From positions 43,767 to 107,766 of the forward strand of contig JAJFBJ010000002.1 in assembly GCA_020697375.1 (NCBI GenBank): 64,000 nucleotides of DNA, given 5' to 3'. Of this stretch, positions 8,909 through 19,205 are shown one piece after another. Made by a program: the position numbers and the translations under genes. The notes below the pieces were generated by a model that saw only the letters and a list, made by a program, of their open reading frames with translations, did no database searches and had not been told where the DNA came from. Each line of letters opens with the position of its first letter. Positions within the stretch are counted from its first letter, which is position 1. The stretch is from Nitrospira sp. (lineage in GTDB: Bacteria > Nitrospirota > Nitrospiria > Nitrospirales > Nitrospiraceae).

Positions 8909-10345
8909 TTAAGAGAGGGTCTTGGATTGAATCTTCTCCGTCAATTTTTTGAATTCCTTTTGAAAGTCGATCTGGCTCTTGTGTGTGGTCCCACCCAGAT
9001 GAACGGTAACGCCGGACTGGCTTGGTATGATTTTAGCCCATAGACGGCGATGGTAGATCACGGACGAGAGCGTCATTCCCACCACCAACATCGTACACCC
9101 GATCCATACCATATTGATGCCTGGATTTCTGGCGATCTGCAGACCGGTGAACTTTTTGGGCTGGTACCCGACGAACTCGAATTGGTAGGCAGAATCTTTG
9201 ATCTCGAACAGGTCAGGGTAATGATAAAATACCCAGGGAGTGGACTGTACGTCGCTCCGTTCATCCACCGCCAGCCTGATCGCCGGATTGGCATGTTCGG
9301 CGGTTTTGGAAAAGACCTTTTTTTCGGTCGAGTTGAACGCAAAATCCGCCACGAAATCGGTCATTTTCATCTTGAGTGGAAGTCCGTCGACGGCCTTTTC
9401 TTTGTTCCATTCCAAATCGACCGTGGCAATGACTTTGTCGCCGGCTTTTTCCTTGATGTTGATCCTCGCAGCTTCGATTTGATCCCAGGCGTCACCATAA
9501 CTTGATTGGTAGAACCAGATGCCTTTATAGACCAACGGATCATTGACGGTGATCGTCTTCGTCGCGGTCGGAGCTCCCTGGTCAAGAACGGTCAGCGTAC
9601 TGTTGTAGGATTTTACCGATCCATTTTCGTGGTAGTCGATCCAGAACTTATCTATTCGAAGGTCAAAATTACCCCGAGGAATATGGTAAGTTTGGCCTTC
9701 CAGGCATACGCCGAATTCCTGAAATCCATAATAACTTCCCAGCAGACCACCGAGAACGATCACCGTCGCGCTCAGGTGGGCCACATGCGCGCCAACCCGG
9801 CCCATGATTCCCTTCGTCGCGTAAACGGTTACCTCTCCGGGGTCGCTTTTGGTCAGTACCCGATAGCCCTTTTCAGCCAGGAGCCGCACTAAATGCTCCG
9901 CAACGGGTTCTTTAGGCTGGTTGAGTGAAACAGTCGTCTGCTGTTTCATTCCCTGGATGAACGCCAGCGGCACACTGACCTTATCCTGACGCATGGACCG
10001 CCACACGCTGGGAAACCGTTTATGAAAGCAGGTGAGAGAATTCACACAAAGGAGTCCCAACAGGCTGGTGAACCACCATGTATGGTAGACATCCGTAAAT
10101 CCCAGGCGAAGAAACCAGCGGTACGCCTCTTCTCCATATTCTTGCACATAGGTTTCCGGTCGCTCGCCTTGCTGAATGACCGTTCCAATCGTCGCGGTCA
10201 TGGCAAGCACGATGAACAGGAACATCGCTAGTTTGATGGAGGCGAAAAACTCCACCACTTCGCGTGAAAACTCTTCCCAGCCCAGGCCGGACGTGGAAGG
10301 CCCGGTTGCACTCGGATCAGATACTACGTCGGGTTTGCCGTTCAT
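8909..10345 (-). CDS. ccsB: Cytochrome c biogenesis protein CcsB/ResB
   Basis: Second half of the System II cytochrome c synthetase, 478 aa. Three transmembrane helices lie near the N-terminus (FASIKLAMFLFIVLAMTATI; WWFTSLLGLLCVNSLTCF; VAHLSATVIVLGGLLGSYYG), then a large periplasmic domain and a final helix (NMVWIGCTMLVVGMTLSSVI), the standard ResB topology. The FASIKLAM start of the first helix and GERPETY region are family hallmarks. First gene of the minus-strand operon ccsB-ccsA-resA-tlpA-ccdA. Such an operon suits an organism that makes many periplasmic c-type cytochromes. Confidence 0.93.
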   Translation of the reverse strand: MNGKPDVVSDPSATGPSTSGLGWEEFSREVVEFFASIKLAMFLFIVLAMTATIGTVIQQGERPETYVQEYGEEAYRWFLRLGFTDVYHTWWFTSLLGLLCVNSLTCFHKRFPSVWRSMRQDKVSVPLAFIQGMKQQTTVSLNQPKEPVAEHLVRLLAEKGYRVLTKSDPGEVTVYATKGIMGRVGAHVAHLSATVIVLGGLLGSYYGFQEFGVCLEGQTYHIPRGNFDLRIDKFWIDYHENGSVKSYNSTLTVLDQGAPTATKTITVNDPLVYKGIWFYQSSYGDAWDQIEAARINIKEKAGDKVIATVDLEWNKEKAVDGLPLKMKMTDFVADFAFNSTEKKVFSKTAEHANPAIRLAVDERSDVQSTPWVFYHYPDLFEIKDSAYQFEFVGYQPKKFTGLQIARNPGINMVWIGCTMLVVGMTLSSVIYHRRLWAKIIPSQSGVTVHLGGTTHKSQIDFQKEFKKLTEKIQSKTLS

Positions 10346-10743
10346 GAATTTGGAGAACCTACCTGCTTCGACCTGGCCGCCATGCAGACTTCATCATCAT
10401 AAAGAATGATGAACTGCTGATGTGATCCTGCGCCAATGGAGGCCGGTACCACGAGGTTGGAATAGCCGGGGCAGAGCGTTTATAATGAAAAACGTTCCAA
10501 ACGCGCGAAAAGTAAGCTATCTTACAAGTCGACTTCAAGAGCTGTCAAGCAAGACGTCTGTCACTCGCCGAACGCGATCGATTCCTACAGAACGGGTAGA
10601 CAAACCTAGACTAGTCAGCTACTATTGCTTCAGTTTTCTGCGGAGTTACCCAATCATTCTGAGCAGCGTCTACCACGTTCAGCTACCAGACTACCTGAGC
10701 TCAACCGCCGGATCCTCGAATCACTTCAATTCCAGGGGGAACA
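10346..10743. other. Intergenic region between divergent ccsB and metK
   Basis: About 400 bases without a supportable gene. It must hold promoters for both divergent transcripts. The only clear structure is the inverted repeat at 10384-10417. I looked for a SAM or SAH riboswitch ahead of metK and could not recognise the conserved cores. A GGGGGA ribosome site lies just before the metK ATG. Confidence 0.5.
10384..10417. repeat. Inverted repeat in the ccsB-metK intergenic region
   Basis: Arms GCAG..TTCATCAT and ATGATGAA..CTGC pair over 12 base pairs with a two-base bulge on the left arm and an eight-base loop. There is no T-run after either arm, so it is not an ordinary terminator; it could be an operator or a leader hairpin of the ccsB transcript, whose start codon is about 40 bases away. 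Confidence 0.45.
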
Positions 10744-11892
10744 ATGCGACACAACTACCTGTTCACGTCAGAGTCGGTCACCGAAGGGCATCCGGATAAA
10801 ATTGCCGATCAAATCTCCGACGGAATCCTCGACGCAATCATCTCGCAAGATAAGTTTTCGCGAGTGGCGTGCGAAACTATCTTGACCACCGGCATAGCAT
10901 TCGTCGCCGGCGAAATTTCTACGAAAGCCTACGTGGAAATTCCTGATATCATCCGTGAAGTCATTAAAGATGTCGGTTACACTGACGCGTCCTGGGGATT
11001 CGATTGCACCACTTGCTCAGTGCTCACATCCATACATCAGCAGTCGGGCGATATCGCGATGGGAGTGGATTCCGGCGGAGCCGGTGATCAAGGACTCATG
11101 TTCGGTTACGCGACCAACGAGACGGCGGAGCTTATGCCGATGCCCATCGTGCTGGCCCACCGGTTGACGAAACGTCTGGCCGAAGTACGAAAGAAAAAGC
11201 TTCTCAAGTGGGTGCGACCGGACGGCAAGTCTCAGGTGACGGTCGAATACAAAGACGGCAAACCCTTCCGCATCGACACCATCGTTGTTTCTACACAGCA
11301 CAGTCCCGATGTGACCAACAAGCAAATCGAGAAAGATTTAATGGAGCAGGTCATCAGACCCGTCATGCCCAAAGGGCTGTATGATCCGACGAGCGTCAAA
11401 CACCATATCAACCCGACTGGTCGGTTCGTCGTTGGCGGCCCTATGGGCGATACCGGACTCACCGGTCGCAAGATTATCGTCGATACCTATGGTGGTCACG
11501 GCAGTCACGGTGGAGGCGCCTTCTCCGGAAAGGATCCTTCTAAGGTCGATCGCTCAGCCTCATACATGGCTCGCTATATCGCAAAAAATATCGTGGCCGC
11601 CGGCTTAGCCGCGAAATGCGAAGTGCAATTAGCCTATGCCATCGGGGTGGCGGACCCTGTCTCTGTGTTGGTCGACACCAAAGACACCGAGGAGGTGGCT
11701 CCGGAAAGCCTCGACAAGTTGGTCCGAAAGCATTTTCCGCTGACACCGCGTGGCATCATTGACCATCTGAAGCTCCGCCGGCCCATCTTCAAGAAGACTG
11801 CCGCTTATGGACATTTCGGCCGCAATGAACCGGAATTCACATGGGAAAAGACAGATAAGGCAAAGGCATTGCGCAAGGACGCTGGCCTCTAG
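10744..11892 (+). CDS. metK: S-adenosylmethionine synthase
   Basis: Makes S-adenosylmethionine from methionine and ATP in the cytoplasm; 382 aa, the usual length. Family motifs are intact: [20 protein letters not shown] at the N-terminus, the ATP-binding [15 protein letters not shown], and the phosphate-binding [17 protein letters not shown], preceded by GGHGSHG. The start ATG 10744 has a GGGGGAAC site. A strong terminator follows, then ahcY, so the SAM-synthesising and SAH-recycling enzymes are adjacent but separately terminated. Confidence 0.98.
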   Translation: MRHNYLFTSESVTEGHPDKIADQISDGILDAIISQDKFSRVACETILTTGIAFVAGEISTKAYVEIPDIIREVIKDVGYTDASWGFDCTTCSVLTSIHQQSGDIAMGVDSGGAGDQGLMFGYATNETAELMPMPIVLAHRLTKRLAEVRKKKLLKWVRPDGKSQVTVEYKDGKPFRIDTIVVSTQHSPDVTNKQIEKDLMEQVIRPVMPKGLYDPTSVKHHINPTGRFVVGGPMGDTGLTGRKIIVDTYGGHGSHGGGAFSGKDPSKVDRSASYMARYIAKNIVAAGLAAKCEVQLAYAIGVADPVSVLVDTKDTEEVAPESLDKLVRKHFPLTPRGIIDHLKLRRPIFKKTAAYGHFGRNEPEFTWEKTDKAKALRKDAGL

Positions 11893-11918
11893 AGTTTCAC
11901 AGCGCGTCGCACCAGCCT

Positions 11919-13249
<1,331 letters not shown>

Positions 13250-13277
13250 GTCTACATCTTGCTCTAAGCAGTTCATC

Positions 13278-13319
13278 AAGCGGCCGGTCGCAAGTTCGCA
13301 CCGGCCGCTTTTCTTTTTC
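13278..13319 (+). terminator. Rho-independent terminator after ahcY
   Basis: Stem AAGCGGCCGGT pairs perfectly with ACCGGCCGCTT over 11 base pairs, with an 11-base loop and a following TTTTCTTTTTCTT tract. It begins 28 bases after the ahcY stop. Confidence 0.93.
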
Positions 13320-13631
13320 TTCTCGGGATCGTTCGACTGGCCACCCCACTCTACTCGCTGCTGCTTTCTACAGCAGAAACTCGGGGTTCGAATATCACAA
13401 GTTCATCCCTCGTCCCACTTCCATGGGGCGAATCTCGTTAGCTGTTTCATTAATGTATATCAGCCTTACCCGCCTCTTGGCTTCGTACAAAGCCCAAAGG
13501 TGCAACTTTCTGTGCGTTCCGCTTAGATCGACCCACATTCATTGCTCAGTCTTCGATATAATCTCATTGACAGGATCATGGTCGATCAGTTGGAGAGACA
13601 CCTTCTGGACAGTACCGTTTAGGTTCTTCTT
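13320..13631. other. Intergenic region upstream of the DUF72 gene
   Basis: About 310 bases with no supportable gene. A TATAAT box at 13557-13562 could be the -10 element for the downstream gene, but no good -35 hexamer is seen at the right distance. Open frames through here have no coding character. Confidence 0.4.
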
Positions 13632-14381
13632 ATGGCTTCTATTCACATCGGACTGTCCGGCTTTTCGTATAAACCATGGCAGGGACCGAAACGCTTTTAT
13701 CCATCAGAGCTCAAGCAATCCGATTTTCTGAAACATTACGCGACGCGATATGGCACCGTGGAATTGGACGGATTGTGGTATCGACTCCCCACCCTATCGT
13801 CAGTAACGAAGTGGATCGATCAAACACCGGATCATTTTGTCTTCTCCGCCAAAGCCCATCGCACGATCACTCACTTGAATCGGCTGCGTCCCGAAGCGAT
13901 TCCTTTCCTCCATACCATGCTGGACCATTTAGCTCCCCTTGCCGCGAAGGGGAAACTGGGTGCGATTCTTCTTCAGTTACCTCCCAATCTCAAACGGGAC
14001 AATGACCGGCTCGCCGACTTCTTGCCTTCTCTCTCCCACTCTTACCGCTGGGCGATAGAATTTCGCCACAACAGCTGGAACAATTCTGAAGTGGAAGACC
14101 TCCTACGTCGCTTTCACGTCGCCTGGGCGGCGGTCGAGACAGATGATTGCCATGCGGAACATCGAGACACGGCTGATTTTTGCTATGCTCGTCTTCGGCG
14201 CAGTCAATACTCAATCAAGGACTTAGAGAAATGGGCAGAATACTTCGTAGAGGCGAGAGCGAATGGAAAGAATTGCTATGTGTATTGCAAACATGAGGAT
14301 GAGGGATCGCCGTGGGTCTGGGCGGATCACCTATTGAAAATGACGACAACCATCGCTCTACCGGGTGGAAATCATCGGTAG
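13632..14381 (+). CDS. DUF72 family protein
   Basis: Protein of 249 aa from the DUF72 (YecE-like) family, a TIM-barrel fold of unknown function. Recognisable family stretches are HIGLSGFSYKPWQGPKRFYP at the start, the YGTVELDGLWYRLPT strand, the FVFSAKAHRTITHLNRL segment, GAILLQLPPNLKRD, and the end NCYVYCKHEDEGSPWVWAD. Nothing in the neighbourhood points to a substrate. Its 3' end overlaps the convergent radical SAM gene by 24 bases. Confidence 0.9.
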   Translation: MASIHIGLSGFSYKPWQGPKRFYPSELKQSDFLKHYATRYGTVELDGLWYRLPTLSSVTKWIDQTPDHFVFSAKAHRTITHLNRLRPEAIPFLHTMLDHLAPLAAKGKLGAILLQLPPNLKRDNDRLADFLPSLSHSYRWAIEFRHNSWNNSEVEDLLRRFHVAWAAVETDDCHAEHRDTADFCYARLRRSQYSIKDLEKWAEYFVEARANGKNCYVYCKHEDEGSPWVWADHLLKMTTTIALPGGNHR

Positions 14382-15992
14382 CTCCCGCGATCCTTCGGCT
14401 TCCTGTTGAATCCGCTGACGCTCCGCTTTCGACTCTTCCAACACGCTATGCAATAGATCATCGCTGAGCTGCGTAAGTTGCGCAGCAGCATCCTTCATCT
14501 CCGCATGCTCGACCGCCCTGGACAGTACCTCAGCCTTTGTCGCGCCCTTCTTCTGTCCTAAGAACGGCTTGATGATGAGATAGGCGACATCCCGAAAAGG
14601 CATGTAGCGCAAAAAGCGCCGGAGCAATTTGAAAGTCTGAATGGGATAACGGGTGAGCTTGTAGATGAATAGCTTCCTCAATCCCTCCTGTCGTACAGTA
14701 TTGATGACCGCTCCCGGCAAACAGGTGGGATCGATCTCCGAACATTTAAAATATTTGTACCAATCCTTGGAATCTGTGACCAGACCCCGCTTGAGATATT
14801 CCTGCCACAGCGGCGTTCCCCGGTAGACACAGAGCCGGTTGAATCCGAATGTGTCCAACGGCAATTTCGAAGCGAAATCGAATGTCTTCTGCATATCTTC
14901 GATGGTTTCGTCCGGGTTGCCCACGGTGAAAAATCCGTGAACGATTTCGATTCCGGCCTTCTTGGCATTTTTAACAGCAGTTTCGACCTCTGCAAGCGTC
15001 TGTTCCTTTTGAAGGCGATCCAGAATTTTCTGGCTGCCACTTTCGATGCCGAACATAACCGTCCGGCAATGCGCCTTGGCCATAGCAGGGAAAAGATGCT
15101 GTGCGACCGAGTCAACGCGACCCTCGATCCCCCACTGGATGGAGAGCTTGGCATCGATCACACCATTGCAGATCGCGTCAATTCGCTTCGGCTGCAATAG
15201 AAAGTGGTCATCAACGAAATAGACGGAGCCATATCCATTGGCTTCAAGATGGGTGAGTTCTTCAACGACGTGCTGGGCGCTCCGTGCACGCCATTTGCCT
15301 TCGTTGAAGATCGGGATATCGCAGAACACGCATGGCCACGGACATCCGCGTGATGTCTGCATGGTTGTAAATCGTTCCATCGACAAGACCGCCGGCACAT
15401 CCAGGGGCATGGATTCGACAAAATCCAACTCCAGGCTTTCCCGGTCCGGGAAAGGCCACTGATCCAGATGCCGCTCCATGGTCCGATTGGGATTGTTGAT
15501 GACCTGACCATCCTTCGCCCAGGTCACTCCGCCGACATCCTGCGGATCATCGATGCGATCGAGCAAATCAAGCAGCAGTTGCTCCCCGTCTCCCCGACAG
15601 ATGAAATCCACTTCCGGACATTGCAGTTTGATCAGCCCGGCGTTGAGAGTGGCAAATACCCCGCCGAACGCCAGCTTTACGTGACTATCAGTGGCCCGAA
15701 TCTGACGGGCGAGGATCTTCGCATAGGGATAGCTGGTGGTGCTGAGAAAACTCATGCCAACCAGAGCCGGCTTCCGGCATTTTATTTGGTCGACAATAAA
15801 TTCGTTAGGCGTCTCCGGATTGGCCTGATCGAACATCACGCATTCATGGCCTGCCCGCTTCAATACGGACGACAAGGACATGATGCCGATCGGCGGGAAA
15901 CCCATCACTCTGATGCGCCCGTTCTTGGCACGGGTCTTTGCAGGGAGCGCGTAAAACTGGGGATCACGCACATGTATAAGAAACACGAGCAT
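14358..15992 (-). CDS. B12-binding domain radical SAM protein
   Basis: Radical SAM enzyme of 544 aa. Residues 1-150 form a B12-binding Rossmann-like domain (PIGIMSLSSVLKRAGHECVM; AFGGVFATLN), though the classic DxHxxG cobalt-ligand motif is not evident. The radical SAM domain follows with the [4Fe-4S] motif Cx3Cx2C in TSRGCPWPCVFCDIP at about residue 215-225, then a GIESGSQKILDRLQKEQT strand and VHGFFTVGNPDETIEDM. The C-terminal 150 residues are helical. Relatives include BchE, hopanoid-modifying and methyltransferase enzymes; no neighbour reveals the substrate. AAAGGA precedes ATG 15992. Confidence 0.88.
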   Translation of the reverse strand: MLVFLIHVRDPQFYALPAKTRAKNGRIRVMGFPPIGIMSLSSVLKRAGHECVMFDQANPETPNEFIVDQIKCRKPALVGMSFLSTTSYPYAKILARQIRATDSHVKLAFGGVFATLNAGLIKLQCPEVDFICRGDGEQLLLDLLDRIDDPQDVGGVTWAKDGQVINNPNRTMERHLDQWPFPDRESLELDFVESMPLDVPAVLSMERFTTMQTSRGCPWPCVFCDIPIFNEGKWRARSAQHVVEELTHLEANGYGSVYFVDDHFLLQPKRIDAICNGVIDAKLSIQWGIEGRVDSVAQHLFPAMAKAHCRTVMFGIESGSQKILDRLQKEQTLAEVETAVKNAKKAGIEIVHGFFTVGNPDETIEDMQKTFDFASKLPLDTFGFNRLCVYRGTPLWQEYLKRGLVTDSKDWYKYFKCSEIDPTCLPGAVINTVRQEGLRKLFIYKLTRYPIQTFKLLRRFLRYMPFRDVAYLIIKPFLGQKKGATKAEVLSRAVEHAEMKDAAAQLTQLSDDLLHSVLEESKAERQRIQQEAEGSRELPMISTR

Positions 15993-16429
15993 AGTGGCGT
16001 CCTTTCATGCGGACAATAACCGGGAATCTTCTAAATCCCACTGCATCTCCCGGAGAGGGCGATCCTAACTCGGGTTATTGGCAAACAGACCAAACATCTA
16101 CAATTGCTTACAGTAACACGTCCTAGGCGGCGAGGGGAAAAGGAAAGATTCAGGCACACCTGGCTGTTGGTGGTACACAAGATGCATTTTCAAGCAGGTC
16201 ACGGTCTTTCGAGGTCCAATTGGGATTTCGTCACTTCGCTCTTTGGTGCGCATCAGCCATAGGGTAAGCACAGCGAAAATAGCGGCAGGATGGCATCGTG
16301 ATTCGGTCTGGCCTCCGTTGCTACTGCAGAAGCGGCGGCCTGTGTCGCGCGTAGCCTGCCGTGGCGACGAAGTATGGCGGTTCCATTAAGCTGGAGTTGT
16401 CTACTGGTCGCCTCCTACACGCAAAAATA
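15993..16429. other. Intergenic region upstream of the radical SAM gene
   Basis: About 440 bases between the radical SAM gene start and the sucD terminator. I see no gene with coding character and no repeat; it presumably carries the radical SAM gene promoter. Confidence 0.4.
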
Positions 16430-16466
16430 CAAAGAGGGCGTCGGTTGGGATCCGACGCCCTCTTTG
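16430..16466 (-). terminator. Rho-independent terminator of the sucC-sucD end of the rTCA cluster
   Basis: A perfect 15-base-pair stem (CAAAGAGGGCGTCGG with its complement) around a seven-base loop. Read on the minus strand it is followed by TATTTTTG, and it starts 18 bases after the sucD stop. Confidence 0.93.
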
Positions 16467-16483
16467 TGAAACAATGTTTGCTA

Positions 16484-17356
16484 TCAGCGCCCGAGGGCCG
16501 CCTTGACGGCATGACCGATTTCCGCTGGATTCTGGACGACGCGAACTCCAGCCGATTCGAGCGCCTTCATCTTTTCAGTCGCGGTGCCTTTGCCACCAGA
16601 AATGATCGCACCAGCGTGGCCCATACGGCGTCCGGGAGGCGCGGTAATGCCGGCGATAAAACTTATGACCGGTTTTTTGACATGCTGTTTGATATATTCA
16701 GCGGCCTTTTCTTCAGCATCGCCGCCGATTTCCCCGATCATGACGATGGCTTGCGTTTCAGAATCTTTTTCGAATAGCGGCAAGACATCGACGAAGCCGG
16801 TGCCGTTGACCGGATCGCCGCCGATGCCTACACAGGTCGTTTCTCCGAGTCCCAGCGTCGAGAGTTGGTGCACCGCTTCATACGTCAAGGTGCCGCTGCG
16901 TGACACGACTCCGACGACGCCGCGCTTGTGAATAAAGCCCGGCATGATGCCGATCTTGGCTTCATCGACCGTAATGACACCGGGACAGTTTGGTCCGATC
17001 AACCGCACGTCGCGGCCGTGAAGCGCGCGCTTGACCTTCACCATGTCGTTGACCGGAATGCCTTCGGTGATGCAAATGATCAATTTGACCCCGGCATCTG
17101 CTGCTTCAAGGATGGCATCGGCGGCAAATGGAGGCGGCACGAAGATGAGTGAGGTATCACAATCCGTTTTCTTGACGGCCTCACACACCGTATTGAATAC
17201 GGGAATACCTTCCACTTCCTGTCCAGCCTTGCCAGGAGTGACCCCGGCGACCATCTTGGTGCCATACGCTTTGCACTGCGTCGCATGGAATGAGCCTTCC
17301 TTGCCCGTAATCCCCTGTACCACCACCCGTGTGTTCTTATTGACGAGAATGCTCAT
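16484..17356 (-). CDS. sucD: Succinyl-CoA synthetase (ADP/GDP-forming) alpha subunit
   Basis: Alpha subunit of succinyl-CoA synthetase, 290 aa. In the reductive TCA cycle it makes succinyl-CoA from succinate. The CoA-binding N-terminus reads [20 protein letters not shown], the domain junction has [20 protein letters not shown], and the phosphorylated active-site His lies in [20 protein letters not shown]. Its N-terminus resembles that of AclA (29379), as expected for related enzymes. Separated from sucC by an unusual 585-base gap, whereas sucCD normally abut. Confidence 0.97.
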   Translation of the reverse strand: MSILVNKNTRVVVQGITGKEGSFHATQCKAYGTKMVAGVTPGKAGQEVEGIPVFNTVCEAVKKTDCDTSLIFVPPPFAADAILEAADAGVKLIICITEGIPVNDMVKVKRALHGRDVRLIGPNCPGVITVDEAKIGIMPGFIHKRGVVGVVSRSGTLTYEAVHQLSTLGLGETTCVGIGGDPVNGTGFVDVLPLFEKDSETQAIVMIGEIGGDAEEKAAEYIKQHVKKPVISFIAGITAPPGRRMGHAGAIISGGKGTATEKMKALESAGVRVVQNPAEIGHAVKAALGR

Positions 17357-17941
17357 CTCTCAGTCGCCTTTCATAGTAGGTGACATTTCAAATATGACTC
17401 GTTGAATTAAGCCACCGTGACCAGAACTGCGCCGCGACGATATCCCGGATAAAGTTTCCCCCGGGTACTCTGGCGGATTAGTCTTGTACCAAAACGAACC
17501 AGCACAACGCTTCCACAGCAGCGGCGAGAAGCCCCGTAAGTGCACGTTCTCCAACCAGTATGCAACCTGATTACTTAAGTTGTACTCTTGCAGTAACTTG
17601 CAATCCTTCGAGAACCAACTCCATCCTTTGTATAGAGGTCTGGGTGGAAGAATGCCTTTCGTTAACCGCATACAACCCCTTACTGGTCAAGGCTTCGTTC
17701 CGGACATCTCAATAAACGCCAGGGGCTACTACGGGATAGCTGGATCTGCCGTCGCGACATACGCGTAGGCTCGGTCACTGCATTTGCCGAACAGCTGCGG
17801 CGCGCGTCGCGCACCGGCGAGGACTGTCTGAAGTTCCGTCGAGCGAAGCTCGAGACGGACCGAGTTCCGCAGCCGGGCAGCTGAGAGGCGTAGTGCGGTC
17901 GAGCCGGAGCGTCGAAGCCGTGCAGATCCGGCCATCCCATC
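17357..17941. other. Unusual 585-base spacer between sucC and sucD
   Basis: No supportable protein. The half next to sucC (about 17765-17940) is GC-rich and rich in short hairpins, including a perfect TCGAGC GAA GCTCGA stem-loop at 17839-17853 that can extend through flanking TCCGTC/GACGGA with a bulge. The half next to sucD is less GC-rich. A 103-codon open frame (17360-17671, minus) ends three bases before the sucD start but has no recognisable family. It could be a processed operon spacer, an sRNA, or the remnant of an insertion. Confidence 0.5.
17839..17853. repeat. Perfect hairpin in the sucC-sucD spacer
   Basis: TCGAGC and GCTCGA form a six-base-pair stem closed by a GAA triloop. With a two-base bulge, TCCGTC and GACGGA can lengthen it to 17835-17859. 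No T-run follows on either strand. Confidence 0.5.
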
Positions 17942-19120
17942 TCATGCCGCCTTCGCAGTCATTTTTACAATCTTCTGCGCCGCTTCCCACAAATCATCGG
18001 CTACGTCCAGCTTCAGCTCTGAGCGCTGAAGGAGCAAACGACCTTCTTCCGCGTTCGTTCCTTGCAGGCGGACTACCAGAGGAACAGTAATTTTCACTTC
18101 TTTGGCCGCTTCGATCACACCCTGCGCGATCCGTTCGCAACGGACAATCCCGCCGAAAATATTGATGAAGATTCCTTTGACGTTTGGATCTTTCAACAAA
18201 ATGCGAAATCCGGCTGCCACAGTTTCCTTCGTTGCTCCACCGCCGACGTCGAGGAAGTTCGCCGGTTCGCTGCCTGCCAGTTTGATGACATCCATGGTGG
18301 CCATGGCGAGGCCGGCGCCGTTCACCATGCAACCGATGTTGCCGTCGAGCTTTACGTAGTTCAGATTATTTGCCGTGGCTTCGATTTCAAGTGGATCTTC
18401 CTCATTGAGATCACGCATCTTCTGCACGTCGTCATGCTTGAAAAGACCGTTGTCGTCGAAGGACACCTTGCCGTCCAACGCAACCAGCGTCTTTTCCTTC
18501 GTGATAATCAGCGGATTAATTTCGACCAGTGCGGCATGCTTCTCCATAAAGAGCCGATAGAGATTGCCGAGCATCTGCACGAACGGATTGATGACGGCCG
18601 GTTCCATATTCTGAAGCCCTAACGCGAAAGCCACATTGCGCCCATTGTGACCTTGGAATCCGGCGGCTGGGTCGATCGCTTCCTTGATGATCTTTTCTGG
18701 CGTCTTCTCTGCCACCTCTTCGATTTCCATTCCTCCTTCAGTACTGGCAATAAACGTAGGCCAGCCGCTGTCGCGATCCACCAGAATGCTCAAATAGAGT
18801 TCCTTGGCGATGTTCGCACCCTCCTCAAGAAGCAGCCGATGGACTTTTCGTCCTTTGGGTCCGGTCTGGTGGGTGATCAAGGTCTTGCCGATCAACTCCT
18901 TGGCGAGGCCGGCCACAGCAGCCTTGTCCTTTGTGATCTTGACCCCACCGGCTTTTCCACGACCACCGGCGTGGATCTGGGCCTTGATAACGAAGACAGG
19001 CGTATTCAACTGAGCCGCCCACTCAGTCGCTCCTTCGGCAGAGGTGATTTCTTTCCCTCGCGGTACCGGCACGCCGAACTGCGCAAACAACGACTTCGCC
19101 TGAAACTCATGAACGTTCAT
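17942..19120 (-). CDS. sucC: Succinyl-CoA synthetase beta subunit
   Basis: Beta, nucleotide-binding subunit of succinyl-CoA synthetase, 392 aa. It opens with MNVHEFQAKSLFAQFGVPVP and has an ATP-grasp region (VIKAQIHAGGRGKAGGVK), a metal-binding segment (EINPLIITKEKTLVALDGKV) and the C-terminal CoA-ligase domain with DGNIGCMVNGAGLAMATMD and NIFGGIVRCERIAQGVI. The start ATG 19120 has an AGAGGTAA site. Works with SucD in the step succinate to succinyl-CoA in the rTCA direction. Confidence 0.97.
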   Translation of the reverse strand: MNVHEFQAKSLFAQFGVPVPRGKEITSAEGATEWAAQLNTPVFVIKAQIHAGGRGKAGGVKITKDKAAVAGLAKELIGKTLITHQTGPKGRKVHRLLLEEGANIAKELYLSILVDRDSGWPTFIASTEGGMEIEEVAEKTPEKIIKEAIDPAAGFQGHNGRNVAFALGLQNMEPAVINPFVQMLGNLYRLFMEKHAALVEINPLIITKEKTLVALDGKVSFDDNGLFKHDDVQKMRDLNEEDPLEIEATANNLNYVKLDGNIGCMVNGAGLAMATMDVIKLAGSEPANFLDVGGGATKETVAAGFRILLKDPNVKGIFINIFGGIVRCERIAQGVIEAAKEVKITVPLVVRLQGTNAEEGRLLLQRSELKLDVADDLWEAAQKIVKMTAKAA

Positions 19121-19205
19121 CGTTACCTCTAGAAGCTAATGGCTGATGGCATAGGGTGAATGGTACATGACTGACGGCAGGGTTGTCTCGTCTGACCATC
19201 AGCCG

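Noticed and set aside
10420..10743. SAM or SAH riboswitch ahead of metK
   Set aside because: I could not find the conserved cores or pseudoknot strands by eye; a covariance-model search would be decisive.
13377..13400. tRNA-like GGTTCGAAT stretch
   Set aside because: The flanking bases cannot form a T-arm stem and there is no acceptor or anticodon arm.
17360..17671. 103-codon minus-strand frame in the sucC-sucD spacer
   Set aside because: It ends three bases before sucD, which is suggestive, but there is no ribosome site or recognisable family. Kept only as part of the spacer description.
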